Source of the DNA: Clostridia bacterium
GTDB taxonomy: Bacteria > Bacillota > Clostridia > Oscillospirales > CAG-272
Direction: 5' to 3'
DNA: 47,467 bases
Assembly (NCBI GenBank): GCA_017455185.1
Contig: JAFTBN010000059.1
Span: 1 to 47,467, forward strand
The notes under the pieces were generated by a model. That model searched no databases. It saw nothing but the letters and a program-made list of their open reading frames with translations, and was not told where the DNA came from. Numbering within the stretch: the first letter of the stretch is position 1; each line of letters starts with the position of its first letter. The position numbers and the translations under genes were made by a program. Positions 15,060 to 23,206 of this stretch are shown here, piece by piece.

Positions 15060-15716
15060 TCAGTCCGCAATGGCTTTTTCAATCTGCGTCAGGACCGCTT
15101 TGGGCTTTTTGGAGTTCGTGATGGCCGACCCGACCACAAACAGGTTGGCTCCGGCCTGATGCGCAATCTCGGCGGTCTGCGGGTTGACGCCTCCGTCGAC
15201 CTCGATGTCCAGATTGAGTTTGCGCGCTTCCTTTGCGGCGCGCAGCCGTTCCACCTTTTCCATCATGCCGGCCATGAAGGGCTGTCCGCCCCGGCCGGGA
15301 TGCACGGTCATGACCAGGGCCAGATTGACCTGGTCCAGAACCGGAAGCAGGACCTCGACCGGTGTTTCGGGCGAGATGGCAATGCCGGCGTTGACGTGTT
15401 TGGACCGGATGTAGGACAGGACGGCGCGCGGATTGTTGCAGCTTTCATAATGGATGGTGATGTTGTCCGCTCCCGCCTTGATGCAGCTGTCGATGATCCG
15501 CATCGGTTCGTATACCATCAGGTGCACGTCAAAGAACAGGTTGGTGCGCTTGCGCAGGGAGGCAATGACGGGCGGTCCGAACGAAAGGTTCGGAACAAAA
15601 GCGCCGTCCATTACGTCCAGGTGCAGAATCTTGATGCCGAGCTGGGAAACCCGGTCCACTTCGGCTCCCAGATGGGCGAAGTCGGCGGTTAAGATGGAAG
15701 AAGCTACGTAAGACAT
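15060..15716 (-). CDS. rpe: Ribulose-phosphate 3-epimerase
   Basis: 218 aa TIM barrel, normal length. It interconverts ribulose 5-phosphate and xylulose 5-phosphate. Metal-binding and catalytic motifs are present: HLDVMDGAFVPNLSFGP, DVHLMVYEP, MTVHPGRGGQPF and the phosphate site EVDGGVNPQTA. ATG 15716 has AAAGGAG upstream. Last gene of the tsaE operon, 39 nt after ispF; with rpiB in the same operon it supplies two successive steps of the non-oxidative pentose phosphate pathway. Confidence 0.97.
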   Translation of the reverse strand: MSYVASSILTADFAHLGAEVDRVSQLGIKILHLDVMDGAFVPNLSFGPPVIASLRKRTNLFFDVHLMVYEPMRIIDSCIKAGADNITIHYESCNNPRAVLSYIRSKHVNAGIAISPETPVEVLLPVLDQVNLALVMTVHPGRGGQPFMAGMMEKVERLRAAKEARKLNLDIEVDGGVNPQTAEIAHQAGANLFVVGSAITNSKKPKAVLTQIEKAIAD

Positions 15717-15755
15717 AACAATACTCCTTTTTCGGATATGGAGAAGGGAACGTTC

Positions 15756-16232
15756 CTATACCGATTCAATCAGGCAGACCGCCTGCGCGGCGATGCCCTG
15801 TCCTGCACCGGTAAAGCCCAGATGTTCCTCGGTCGTGGCCTTGATGCTGACCGCGTCGGGGGAGAGATAGAGCGTGTTTGCAATCTGTTCCCTCATGGCT
15901 TCGATATAGGGGGAAAGCCTGGGAGCCTGCGCGATGATGGTGGAGTCCAGATTGACCACGCGCCAGCGGTGTTCCCTCAGCGTCTGCGCGACGCGGCGCA
16001 AAAGCTGCAGACTGTCGGCGCCCAGGTAGGCCGGGTCGCTGTCGGGAAACAGATGCCCGATGTCGCCCAGCGCGGCTGCGCCGAGCATGGCGTCCATGAC
16101 GGCATGCACCAGCACGTCGGCGTCGCTGTGTCCGTCGAGTCCCTTTTCAAAGGGGACGGTAACCCCTCCCAGAATCAGGGGGCGACCTTCTGTGAGCCTG
16201 TGTACGTCGTACCCCTGGCCGATTCGAATCAT
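15756..16232 (-). CDS. ispF: 2-C-methyl-D-erythritol 2,4-cyclodiphosphate synthase
   Basis: 158 aa, normal length. It makes the cyclic diphosphate intermediate in the MEP route to isoprenoids. Zinc and substrate motifs GYDVHRL (8-14) and DGHSDADVLVHAVMDAMLGA are intact, as are DIGHLFPDSD and the C-terminal ATTEEHLGFTGAGQGIAA. The start is one base past the ispD stop codon, so the two are translationally coupled. Confidence 0.97.
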   Translation of the reverse strand: MIRIGQGYDVHRLTEGRPLILGGVTVPFEKGLDGHSDADVLVHAVMDAMLGAAALGDIGHLFPDSDPAYLGADSLQLLRRVAQTLREHRWRVVNLDSTIIAQAPRLSPYIEAMREQIANTLYLSPDAVSIKATTEEHLGFTGAGQGIAAQAVCLIESV

Positions 16233-16233
16233 A

Positions 16234-17007
16234 TCAGTGTCCCCCCTTCAGGGCGAGCAGCGTCTGTGCGATTTCCAGATCGCCCGGTCTTGTGATTTTC
16301 AGATTGTGCGGGCCGCAGTCCACCATGCGGACCGGAATCCCGATCCGTTCGAGCAGCGCGTTGTCGTCCGTCGCGGCATAGCCTTCCGCTTCGGCGGTGT
16401 ACGCGGCCGCCTGATAGGCGGCAAGACGGAAGACCTGCGGGGTTTGCGCAAGCCAGGTGTTGCTCCGGTCGGGCGTTTGTTCGATGTATCCCGAGGCGTC
16501 GGTCAGCTTGACCGTGTCGGTGGCCGGACACCCGGCGGAGGCGGCGCCGAACGTGAAGGCGGTCTGCACCACCCGGTCGATCATGTCCGGGGTGGTCAGG
16601 GGCCGGTCCCCGTCCGCGATGGCCACGTAGGAGATTTTGCTTTCCAGCCGGTATTCCCCGATGGCGTCGAGCGCGTTCCGGACCGACTCCTGACGGGTTT
16701 TTCCTCCCGGAACGAGCAAAAGGCTCTTTTCAATGCCATAGGTCGAGAGAAGTTCGCGTATGGCGGGGAAGTCCTCCTCTTTGCCGACCAGAAGGATGCC
16801 CGAAATCAGGCGGGACTTCTCAAAGGCCAGAAGCGTGTGCGCCAGGACCGGCTTGCCGCAAAGGGGAAGGAACAGTTTGTTCCCGCCCTGCATCCGGCGG
16901 GACGAACCCGCGGCCGCGAGGACGGCGACGGTGGTATGGGAGGAGTGCAGGGCGCGCCTGAGCGGATGAAGCAAAGGCGGTCTGCCGGAAGTGGGTTCTT
17001 TTTCCAT
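16234..17007 (-). CDS. ispD: 2-C-methyl-D-erythritol 4-phosphate cytidylyltransferase
   Basis: 257 aa. It couples MEP with CTP. The nucleotidyltransferase signature AAAGSSRRMQGGNKLFLPL appears at about 31-49, with VAIADGDRPLTTPDMI and RSNTWLAQTPQVF downstream. The N-terminus is about 25 residues longer than usual (rich in Pro, Arg and His); an internal start cannot be excluded. It lies 4 nt past rpiB. Together with ispF it covers two steps of the MEP pathway; ispE is not in the window. Confidence 0.95.
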   Translation of the reverse strand: MEKEPTSGRPPLLHPLRRALHSSHTTVAVLAAAGSSRRMQGGNKLFLPLCGKPVLAHTLLAFEKSRLISGILLVGKEEDFPAIRELLSTYGIEKSLLLVPGGKTRQESVRNALDAIGEYRLESKISYVAIADGDRPLTTPDMIDRVVQTAFTFGAASAGCPATDTVKLTDASGYIEQTPDRSNTWLAQTPQVFRLAAYQAAAYTAEAEGYAATDDNALLERIGIPVRMVDCGPHNLKITRPGDLEIAQTLLALKGGH

Positions 17008-17011
17008 AGGG

Positions 17012-17473
17012 TCAGGAAAGATTTGCGTTTTCGATGTCGGTCAGCATATCCAGGCGGCGCTGATGGCGTCCGCCTTCATAGGGGGTGCTGAGGAACAGAT
17101 CCACCAGATCCATGGCGGTGCCTTCGCCGACGACGCGTGCGCCGAAACAGAGCACGTTGGCGTTGTTGTGCTGCCGGGTCAGCCGGGCGGAAAACGCGTC
17201 GGATACGCATGCGGCCCGGATGCCGCGGTGTTTGTTCGCCGCCATGGACATGCCGATGCCGGTTCCGCAGATCAGGATGCCCAGCGTGTGTCTGCCGCTC
17301 TGGATGTCGGCGCAAAGGGTGTGCGCAATGACGGGAAAATCGCAGGAGGCTTCGGAATCCGTTCCGACGTCCGTGACTTCCAGTCCGGCCGAGCGGAGAT
17401 GCTCCGCGACTTTCTGCTTCAGGGCAAAGCCCGCGTGATCCGAGCCGATGATGACGGTATTGGTCTGGTACAT
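17012..17473 (-). CDS. rpiB: Ribose-5-phosphate isomerase B
   Basis: 153 aa, normal length. It interconverts ribose 5-phosphate and ribulose 5-phosphate. Motifs IGSDHAGFALKQKV, DVGTDSEASCDFP, ICGTGIGMSMAANK (with the catalytic Cys) and the Asn-rich NNANVLCFGARVVG are in place. Some RpiB relatives also act on allose or other sugar phosphates. ATG 17473 is preceded by AGAGGT. Operon position between tsaB and ispD. Confidence 0.95.
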   Translation of the reverse strand: MYQTNTVIIGSDHAGFALKQKVAEHLRSAGLEVTDVGTDSEASCDFPVIAHTLCADIQSGRHTLGILICGTGIGMSMAANKHRGIRAACVSDAFSARLTRQHNNANVLCFGARVVGEGTAMDLVDLFLSTPYEGGRHQRRLDMLTDIENANLS

Positions 17474-17507
17474 AACTTACCTCTTGTTCATGTTAAAATA
17501 TCAATTT

Positions 17508-18200
17508 TTATGTTTTATCCGAGTTTTTAAGGCTTTTCAACCGGGTTTCTTCTGCCTGCGGAACGCGCAGATAGACGGGATGGAGATCCTCTTCGCTCTC
17601 CCGGATGCCCAAAGAATAACGCTGCCATGCGATTTCTCCGGCCGGAGCGGCATATAACGTCCGGGCAAAGGCGGGACACTGGACCCGGGGCCACAGCTCC
17701 TTCAGGCGGTCCGCGGCGTCGCCGCAGACGTAAACCTCCTCGCCGCAGGCGTCCAGATTCAGGTCCGAAACGGGCAGAAGGGAATCCGGAGTCCGGCGGG
17801 TCACCTTATCTCCGTTCGAGAGGAAACAGGCGGTGTAGACCTGGTCCCGTCTTGCGTCAAGAGCGGGCACAATCCGTCCGCGTACGCCCCGGAGCAGATG
17901 CGCCTGGCATTCCAGCGCCGAGACGCCGTAGCAGGGCTTGCCGGTTCCGAAGGCCAGTCCCTTGACGGTCGAGATGCCGATGCGGAGCCCGGTGAACGAG
18001 CCGGGACCGGTCGTGCAGGCGAAAGCGCCGATGTCCGTAAGGGACACCTCGGCCAGCCCAAGCAGCCGTTCCACCGAGGGAAGCAGGGTTTTGCTGTGGG
18101 TGTTGCCCCTTCGCAAAAGAATCTGCGCGCGAAGGATACCGTCCTCCAGAAGAGCCGCGGAACCCGCTTCGGTCGCGCTGTCAAGAGCCAAAATCCACAT
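17508..18200 (-). CDS. tsaB: tRNA t6A biosynthesis protein TsaB
   Basis: 230 aa from ATG 18200, chosen for AAGGAGG upstream; it overlaps the tsaE end by 20 nt. ASKHA-fold protein with MWILALDSATEAGSAALLED at the start, NTHSKTLLPSVERLL and CTTGPGSFTGLRIG. TsaB is the scaffold of the TsaB-TsaD-TsaE complex that transfers threonylcarbamoyl to A37 of ANN-decoding tRNAs. TsaE is encoded directly upstream; TsaD and TsaC are not in this window. Confidence 0.95.
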   Translation of the reverse strand: MWILALDSATEAGSAALLEDGILRAQILLRRGNTHSKTLLPSVERLLGLAEVSLTDIGAFACTTGPGSFTGLRIGISTVKGLAFGTGKPCYGVSALECQAHLLRGVRGRIVPALDARRDQVYTACFLSNGDKVTRRTPDSLLPVSDLNLDACGEEVYVCGDAADRLKELWPRVQCPAFARTLYAAPAGEIAWQRYSLGIRESEEDLHPVYLRVPQAEETRLKSLKNSDKT

Positions 18201-18639
18201 GCAAAGGCTTGCCTCCTTGTAAAATCGTAATCCTGCGCCGGTCCGGCCGGTCCGGATCTTTCTCAATCCGTACCGTGATGGCGTCGGGCGGAATCACGCC
18301 CGGAGCGCGTGAGCCCCATTCCAGAATGAGCAAAGCCTTCTGGCGCGCGTAGTCGTCAAAGCCGATGGCGTAAAGGTCCTCTTCCTCCTCAATCCGGTAC
18401 AGGTCAAAATGGAAGACGGGAAGAGTCCCGGTTCTGTATTCGTTGACCAGGGTGAAGGTGGGGGAGTGAACGCGGGATCGGGGCGCGATGGCGCGAACCA
18501 TTCCGCGCGCAAAGACGGTTTTTCCCGTTCCCAGGTCGCCATCCAGGACGACAAAAGCGGGAAAAGTTCCCCGTTTCACAAGCCATTCGGCCAACTTCTG
18601 CCCGGCTTTTTCGGTTTGTTCTACATTCTCTGTCCACAT
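18181..18639 (-). CDS. tsaE: tRNA t6A biosynthesis ATPase TsaE
   Basis: 152 aa from ATG 18639, placed about 35 nt after the expected transcription start; longer frames cross the promoter. P-loop GDLGTGKTVFARGM at about 43-56, then SPTFTLVNEY and FHFDLYRIEEEEDL, the conserved TsaE motifs. The protein resets the TsaBD complex by ATP hydrolysis during t6A synthesis. First gene of the operon tsaE-tsaB-rpiB-ispD-ispF-rpe. Confidence 0.95.
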   Translation of the reverse strand: MWTENVEQTEKAGQKLAEWLVKRGTFPAFVVLDGDLGTGKTVFARGMVRAIAPRSRVHSPTFTLVNEYRTGTLPVFHFDLYRIEEEEDLYAIGFDDYARQKALLILEWGSRAPGVIPPDAITVRIEKDPDRPDRRRITILQGGKPLHVDFGS

Positions 18640-18679
18640 AAACGCGCGTCGTTCCTTACTCACACAGATATCCATCATC

Positions 18680-18708
18680 ATTATACATAAATCCCGCGGC
18701 AAAAGCAA
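18680..18708 (-). promoter_or_regulatory. Sigma-A promoter of the tsaE operon
   Basis: Minus strand TTGCTT (18703-18708), 17-bp spacer, TATAAT (18680-18685). It would start the six-gene transcript about 35 nt before tsaE. Confidence 0.7.
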
Positions 18709-18758
18709 GATGCATCCTTCACCTTGGGCTGCAAATGAGAAGGGGCTCATCAACTATT

Positions 18759-18801
18759 AAAAAAGCTTCCGGCAGCTCCCTCTTCGGGATTTGCCGGAAG
18801 C
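18759..18801 (-). terminator. Intrinsic terminator after hicB
   Basis: GCTTCCGGCA (18765-18774) pairs with TGCCGGAAGC (18792-18801); on the minus strand a run of six T follows (18759-18764). It separates the hicAB unit from the tsaE promoter. Confidence 0.75.
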
Positions 18802-18893
18802 CTTTTCTTTGTTTACAGCGGTGCATTTTTTGACCAAAATCTTTTGTTCCAATATCTCTCCAGCATATGCTACGGGCGAAAATCTGTTTAAAC

Positions 18894-19262
18894 TCAACGA
18901 TTGTGATTAGCTGTGGCACTATCATTCTTGCTGTTAACAAATTGACCAATTGCTCTTTCTACCGCTTGATTTAACGATATTCCTTTATTCATTGCTTCTA
19001 TTGCAATTGCCCGGTGCAATTTGGGATCAATCCGCACATTAAAAGTTCCCCTATAAGTTTTTGCCGGATCTTTTCCAATCTCTTTACAGTGCTCCAAGTA
19101 ATCATCCACTGCCGCATGAAACTCTTTTTCAATTTCCAAAGGACTTTCACTTTCGAATGTAACCAAATCGTCAATTCCTTCAATTTTCCCGTGAAGGACC
19201 ATATCTTCTGCCGAATAAGCAATATTTGTAAAAAAACCTTTGTACTGTAAAGTGTTTTCCAT
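18894..19262 (-). CDS. hicB: HicB-family antitoxin
   Basis: 122 aa. An N-terminal partly degraded RNase-H-like fold (YKGFFTNIAYSAEDMVLHGKIEGI) is followed by FHAAVDDYLEHCKEIGK and a C-terminal DNA-binding ribbon-helix-helix (GTFNVRIDPKLHRAIAIEAM, SLNQAVERAIGQFV). It neutralises HicA and represses its own operon. It starts 2 nt after the hicA stop. Codon use is clearly more AT-rich than in the neighbouring genes, a sign of horizontal acquisition. Confidence 0.92.
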   Translation of the reverse strand: MENTLQYKGFFTNIAYSAEDMVLHGKIEGIDDLVTFESESPLEIEKEFHAAVDDYLEHCKEIGKDPAKTYRGTFNVRIDPKLHRAIAIEAMNKGISLNQAVERAIGQFVNSKNDSATANHNR

Positions 19263-19264
19263 TA

Positions 19265-19522
19265 TTATATTTCTCCTATGCCCTCTAAATATTCAATCAA
19301 ATCTTTTACAGCATATGATTTCATTATTGTTTGTGGGTGTGGTCTGTGAAAACAAATACTTTTTCCATCAGATTCTCTAATAAAACGAACTCGTGATCCA
19401 GATGTTTTTCCTTTATTATCCTCAACAAAACCCATTTTAGACAATAATGAACTTGCCTCTTCATATGTATAATCTTTTGGGCAAGACTTTAGTCTTTCGA
19501 CAGCCTTGTCAAACTGACTCAT
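19265..19522 (-). CDS. hicA: HicA-family mRNA interferase toxin
   Basis: 85 aa with a double-stranded RNA-binding-like fold. The helix KAVERLKSCPKDYTYEEASS, the strand GSRVRFIRESDGKSICFHRP and the catalytic His-containing segment FHRPHPQTIMKSYAVKDLI are present, so the toxin looks intact. HicA cleaves mRNA when free of HicB. ATG 19522 has AGGAGG 9 nt upstream. Toxin-first order is usual for hicAB. AT-rich like its partner. Confidence 0.93.
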   Translation of the reverse strand: MSQFDKAVERLKSCPKDYTYEEASSLLSKMGFVEDNKGKTSGSRVRFIRESDGKSICFHRPHPQTIMKSYAVKDLIEYLEGIGEI

Positions 19523-19536
19523 TCATTAGTGCCTCC

Positions 19537-19557
19537 TGCAACTGCATTTTAGTTGCA
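19537..19557 (-). promoter_or_regulatory. Probable HicB operator
   Basis: Inverted repeat TGCAACT (19537-19543) / AGTTGCA (19551-19557), spaced by 7 nt, between the -10 box and the hicA ribosome binding site. This is the expected position for autorepression by the HicB ribbon-helix-helix domain. Confidence 0.6.
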
Positions 19558-19560
19558 TTT

Positions 19561-19589
19561 ATTATAATACACTTTAAATAAGAAGTCAA
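19561..19589 (-). promoter_or_regulatory. Sigma-A promoter of hicAB
   Basis: Minus strand TTGACT (19584-19589), 17-bp spacer, TATAAT (19561-19566), a near-consensus promoter in an AT-rich segment. Confidence 0.85.
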
Positions 19590-19644
19590 TAGCTTTTTGA
19601 AAAATCATTTTTATTATAGTACCAAATGAGAAGGGCGGGGAGGC

Positions 19645-19680
19645 AAAAAACACCCGCGTTCCGAAAAGAAAACGCGGGCG
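19645..19680 (-). terminator. Intrinsic terminator after the D-lyxose isomerase-like gene
   Basis: CACCCGCGTT (19651-19660) pairs with AACGCGGGCG (19671-19680), with TTTTTT following on the minus strand (19645-19650). Confidence 0.8.
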
Positions 19681-19715
19681 TTTTTCGGCAGGAAACCGTT
19701 CCTGCGGCGATGGGA

Positions 19716-20468
19716 TTATTTTGCTTCCGGATATTCGGAACCGAGCAGATGAATCGGCGCTTCATCCTCTTCGATTTCCGGGAACCGTCCGACTTTGTCG
19801 AAGAAACGGGTTTTGTCGGAAAGGTCCGCGTCCTTGATCGCGCCGACCCAGGGGGTACGGTCGACCGGAGCGAAGAAACGGTTGTCCTTGGAGTCGTCGT
19901 TGCACTGGCTGACTTCGCCGACCAGTACTTTTCCGTGACCCGGTTCGCCCCAGAACGCGTGATACAGTTTCTTGGTGTTGGTCATGGATTCGCCCGGTCT
20001 TAAGCGGATGACCGTGCCGGCCGGAACGGTGTAATGCCGTCCGTCCACCTGGATTTCGGTGTCTTCTTCTGACAGATTGTCGTCCTTGTCGGCCGCATAG
20101 ACCTTGATCATCAGGTTTCCGCCGCCGCGGTTGATGATGTCTTCCTGCTTGTACCAGTGATAATGGTAGGGCGTGAGCTGGTTCTCTCCGACGATCATGA
20201 TCTTTTCGGCATAGACTTTCTTGTCATCCGGATTGTGCATGTTTCCGTTGCGCAGGGTGAACAGGAAAAGACCGCAGGAATTGAAGTCGCCCGAACCGAA
20301 ATCGGTGATATCCCAGCCCAGGACGTTGCGGCGGATCTCGTCGTATTCATGTCCCTTTTCCTTCCATTCCTCCGGCGTGAAATAGGCGAAGGGGGGAAGG
20401 AGAAATTTGTACTCGTTCAGAAATTCTTTTGCGTCGCGGATAATCTGGTTGATTTCGCTTCTTTTCAT
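19716..20468 (-). CDS. D-lyxose/D-mannose isomerase-like cupin protein
   Basis: 250 aa from ATG 20468, 9 nt past GGAGG; a TTG at 20474 is too close. The sequence matches the D-lyxose ketol-isomerase family, cupin-fold metal enzymes that interconvert D-lyxose and D-xylulose and often D-mannose and D-fructose. Metal ligands are visible in TPYHYHWYKQEDI (HxH and Glu), with a further His in TKKLYHAFWGEPGHG, and the core GNLMIKVYAAD is present. No signal peptide. It has its own consensus promoter and terminator, so it is transcribed alone, with no sugar transporter adjacent. The real substrate is inferred only from family. Confidence 0.85.
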   Translation of the reverse strand: MKRSEINQIIRDAKEFLNEYKFLLPPFAYFTPEEWKEKGHEYDEIRRNVLGWDITDFGSGDFNSCGLFLFTLRNGNMHNPDDKKVYAEKIMIVGENQLTPYHYHWYKQEDIINRGGGNLMIKVYAADKDDNLSEEDTEIQVDGRHYTVPAGTVIRLRPGESMTNTKKLYHAFWGEPGHGKVLVGEVSQCNDDSKDNRFFAPVDRTPWVGAIKDADLSDKTRFFDKVGRFPEIEEDEAPIHLLGSEYPEAK

Positions 20469-20529
20469 AATCAATTACCTCCCGGGATGTCCCGATTTTG
20501 AGATTGCCTGTCAGGCAGAATTTTTTAAA

Positions 20530-20558
20530 AGTATAGTCTTCTTTCCGGGGTTTGTCAA
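20530..20558 (-). promoter_or_regulatory. Sigma-A promoter of the D-lyxose isomerase-like gene
   Basis: Minus strand TTGACA (20553-20558), 17-bp spacer, TATACT (20530-20535). The -35 box abuts the DUF896 stop codon at 20560. No separate terminator for pheST-DUF896 was seen, so read-through into this gene is possible. Confidence 0.85.
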
Positions 20559-20559
20559 G

Positions 20560-20793
20560 TCAGGACTCCGGGATTTGCTCTTGCTTTTCCTTGCGGACCT
20601 GGTGCAGTCTTTCCTTGTGCCCGTCCGGATACTGGATGCTGGTATGATCCAGCTGCGCCTTGAAGGAGGCGCGGAATTCGGCCAGGTATTCCTCCCGCAA
20701 GGTCCGCTGTTCCGCTTTCTCTTCGACGCTCAGGCCCACGCTTTTCTGCTTGCGGGCCAGGAAATTGATCCGGTCAATCTTTTCTTTTTCCAT
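20560..20793 (-). CDS. DUF896 (YnzC/UPF0291) small protein
   Basis: 77 aa, the family's usual size. Conserved features are IDRINFLARKQKSVGLSVEE, LREEYLAEFRASFKAQLD and HTSIQYPDG. Members are small helical proteins of unknown function; YneA-operon homologues in Bacillus are linked to the SOS response. It lies 4 nt downstream of pheT, so it is probably co-transcribed with the Phe-tRNA synthetase genes. Confidence 0.9.
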   Translation of the reverse strand: MEKEKIDRINFLARKQKSVGLSVEEKAEQRTLREEYLAEFRASFKAQLDHTSIQYPDGHKERLHQVRKEKQEQIPES

Positions 20794-20797
20794 AGGG

Positions 20798-23194
20798 TCA
20801 GCTCCGGATGCGGAGTCCGAGTTTGAATTCCATGTCCTTGCAGATCTTGTTGGAAACCTTGTCGGCTTCCTCGACCGTCAGGGTGTGATCCTGGGCGCGC
20901 AGAACGATGCGCAGGGAGACGGATTTCTTGTTCTCTCCGAGCTGCGGGCCGCGGTAGATGTCAAACAGGGAAACGGACTCGGTCAGTTTTCCTCCGGCGC
21001 GCGCCATCACTTCTTCCAGTTTGCCAACCTCCAGGCTTTCGTCGCAAACGAACGAGAAGTCGCGGGTGACGGCCGGATACTTGGGCAGAGGCGTGTAATG
21101 GCGTTTGTGCTCGGCGGCGTTGTAGAGCATATCCATGTCCAGGGAGGCAAGGAAGACCGGAGCGCTCAGATTGTAATTGGAGGCGGTCAGGGGGTGGACC
21201 TGTCCGAACGTTCCCAGCGCGGTTCCGTCCGCCGAGCGGACCAGGGCCGAACGGCCGGGATGGAATACGGGGTGTTCGGGGGCGGTTTCAAACGTAAGAT
21301 TGCGGATGCCGTTGGCGCGCAGCGCCTGTTCAATCACGCCCTTGAGCGTGTAGAAATCCACTTTCCCGTAGGCTCCGACGGTCAGATAGGTTTTTTCTTC
21401 GGGCAATTCGTCCGCGTTCTCTCCCGGCAGGTACACCGAGGCCATTTCAAACAGGCAGGCGGATTCGTTGTTGAAGTTGCTGTTGCGGGCCAGAACGTCC
21501 AGCATGGAAGGCAGCGCGGTGGTGCGCATGATGCTGGTATCCTCGCCGAGCGGGTTGGAAATGACGACCGAGCGGCGCAGGGGGCTGTCCTGGGGCAGAC
21601 GGATCCGGTCGTAAATCTTGGGACTGACGAAGGTGAACGTCTGGATGGAGGAAAAGCCAAGGCCGATCAGCGTGTTTTCCAGATCGTACGTGAACTGCTG
21701 GCGGGGCGTTCTGCCGCCCTGCGTGGTTTCCGCGCGGATGTTGGTGCTTTCAATCCGGTTGTACCCCCAGATGCGGATGATCTCTTCCGCTATGTCGTTC
21801 ATGCAGCGGAGATCGTTTCGGAAAGAGGGAACGGTGATGATTCCGTCCTCCACTTTGCATTCCAGTTTTTCCAGGGTGTGCAGCATGTTTTCAACCGGCA
21901 CGTCGGTTCCGAGGAACCGGTTGTATTTTTCGGGTTCGAACGGCATCCGGTAAAGGTCTTTTTTACCCGGATAGACGTCGATGGTTCCGTCCACGACTTC
22001 GCCTGCGCCGAGCAGCTGCGCCAGTTCGCAGGCGCGCAGGAGGGCAGGCATGCAGTTTTCGGGATCCAGACCTTTTTCAAAGCGGGAGGAGGATTCGGTA
22101 CGCATCCCGTTTTTCTGGGCGGTTTTGCGGACCGAGATTCCGTCAAAGCAGGCCGATTCGAAGACCACGGTCGTGGTGTCGGCCACAATCTCGCTGTTGG
22201 CTCCGCCCATCACGCCGGCCAGTGCGCAGGCTTTCTTTGCGTCCGCGATGACCAGCATGCCCGAATCGAGCGTATGATCCTGGTCGTCCAGGGACCGGAA
22301 GGCTTCCTGGTTGTGCGCGCGGCGGACCTGAATGGTCTTGCCTTCGATCTGCCGGTAATCGAACGCGTGCATTGGCTGGCCGTATTCCAGCATGACGTAG
22401 TTGGTGATGTCGACAATGTTGTTGATGGGGCGCACGCCGCTGGCGCAGAGCAGCCGGCGCATCCAGCGGGGAGAGGGCCCGATTTTGACGTTCCGGAGCA
22501 CCTTGGCCGCGTAGCGGGAGCAGAGGTCGGGCGCTGCGATGGAAACTTTGAGATAGGACTCGATGGGATCTCCTCCGGCGGGTCCTTTCACGACCGGTGC
22601 AGGAAGATGCCACGGACGGTCGAAGGTGACGGCGGTTTCCCGGGCCAGTCCGATGACGGACAGGCAGTCCGGCCGGTTCGAGGTGATCTCAAATTCGACG
22701 ACGGTATCGGTCAGATCCAGAAAATCGTGGATGTCGGTTCCGATGTCCGCGTCGGTTGCGTCCAGGAGAAGAATGCCGTTGGCTTCCTTGCCCGGCTCGT
22801 CGTGTTCGTCCAGATTCAGTTCGGCCATGGAGCAGAGCATGCCGTTGGAATCCACGCCGCGCAGTTTGCTCGGCTTGATGACGATGCCGCCGGGAAGATG
22901 CGCGCCGTCCAGAGCGGCCGGAACGAAGTCGCCCGGATGCACGTTCTGTGCGCCGGTGACAATCTGTTCGGTTTTGTCGGGCGCGGTCTGCACCTGGCAG
23001 GTGAACATATGGTCAGAATTGGGATGACGCTCCATGGAGAGTACTTTGCCCACAACGACGCGGGAGATTTCCTGCCCCAGTTTTTCGTATCCTTCCACTT
23101 TGGAACCACTGTCGGTCATGGCGTCACAATAGGCCTTGTCTTCAATGTCCCGGACGTCAACAAATTGGTTTAACCAGTTTCGAGATAAATTCAT
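20798..23194 (-). CDS. pheT: Phenylalanyl-tRNA synthetase beta chain
   Basis: 798 aa, standard length. The N-terminal tRNA-binding OB domain (about 40-155, with GMLCSMAELNLDEHDEPG) is followed by the B3/B4 editing domain, the B5 domain, the catalytic-like core (IAEEIIRIWGYNRIE) and the C-terminal anticodon-binding ferredoxin-like domain (LPKYPAVTRDFSFVCDESL to the end). It works as an alpha2-beta2 enzyme with PheS and removes mischarged tyrosine. ATG 23194 has GAGGAGG upstream. The gap to pheS is 12 nt. Confidence 0.98.
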   Translation of the reverse strand: MNLSRNWLNQFVDVRDIEDKAYCDAMTDSGSKVEGYEKLGQEISRVVVGKVLSMERHPNSDHMFTCQVQTAPDKTEQIVTGAQNVHPGDFVPAALDGAHLPGGIVIKPSKLRGVDSNGMLCSMAELNLDEHDEPGKEANGILLLDATDADIGTDIHDFLDLTDTVVEFEITSNRPDCLSVIGLARETAVTFDRPWHLPAPVVKGPAGGDPIESYLKVSIAAPDLCSRYAAKVLRNVKIGPSPRWMRRLLCASGVRPINNIVDITNYVMLEYGQPMHAFDYRQIEGKTIQVRRAHNQEAFRSLDDQDHTLDSGMLVIADAKKACALAGVMGGANSEIVADTTTVVFESACFDGISVRKTAQKNGMRTESSSRFEKGLDPENCMPALLRACELAQLLGAGEVVDGTIDVYPGKKDLYRMPFEPEKYNRFLGTDVPVENMLHTLEKLECKVEDGIITVPSFRNDLRCMNDIAEEIIRIWGYNRIESTNIRAETTQGGRTPRQQFTYDLENTLIGLGFSSIQTFTFVSPKIYDRIRLPQDSPLRRSVVISNPLGEDTSIMRTTALPSMLDVLARNSNFNNESACLFEMASVYLPGENADELPEEKTYLTVGAYGKVDFYTLKGVIEQALRANGIRNLTFETAPEHPVFHPGRSALVRSADGTALGTFGQVHPLTASNYNLSAPVFLASLDMDMLYNAAEHKRHYTPLPKYPAVTRDFSFVCDESLEVGKLEEVMARAGGKLTESVSLFDIYRGPQLGENKKSVSLRIVLRAQDHTLTVEEADKVSNKICKDMEFKLGLRIRS

Positions 23195-23206
23195 GTCGGC
23201 TCCTCC

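Noticed and set aside
18719..18949. 76-codon minus-strand frame overlapping the 3' end of hicB
   Set aside because: Out of frame with hicB, no ribosome binding site, and it runs through the terminator hairpin.
19600..20480. Possible sugar-utilisation operon around the D-lyxose isomerase-like gene
   Set aside because: The gene has its own promoter and terminator and its neighbours are hicAB and DUF896; no transporter or kinase is adjacent.
20660..23173. 837-codon plus-strand open frame opposite pheT
   Set aside because: Antisense to pheT with no known motif; similar long shadows face groEL, mgtE, trpB and the EP-repeat gene.
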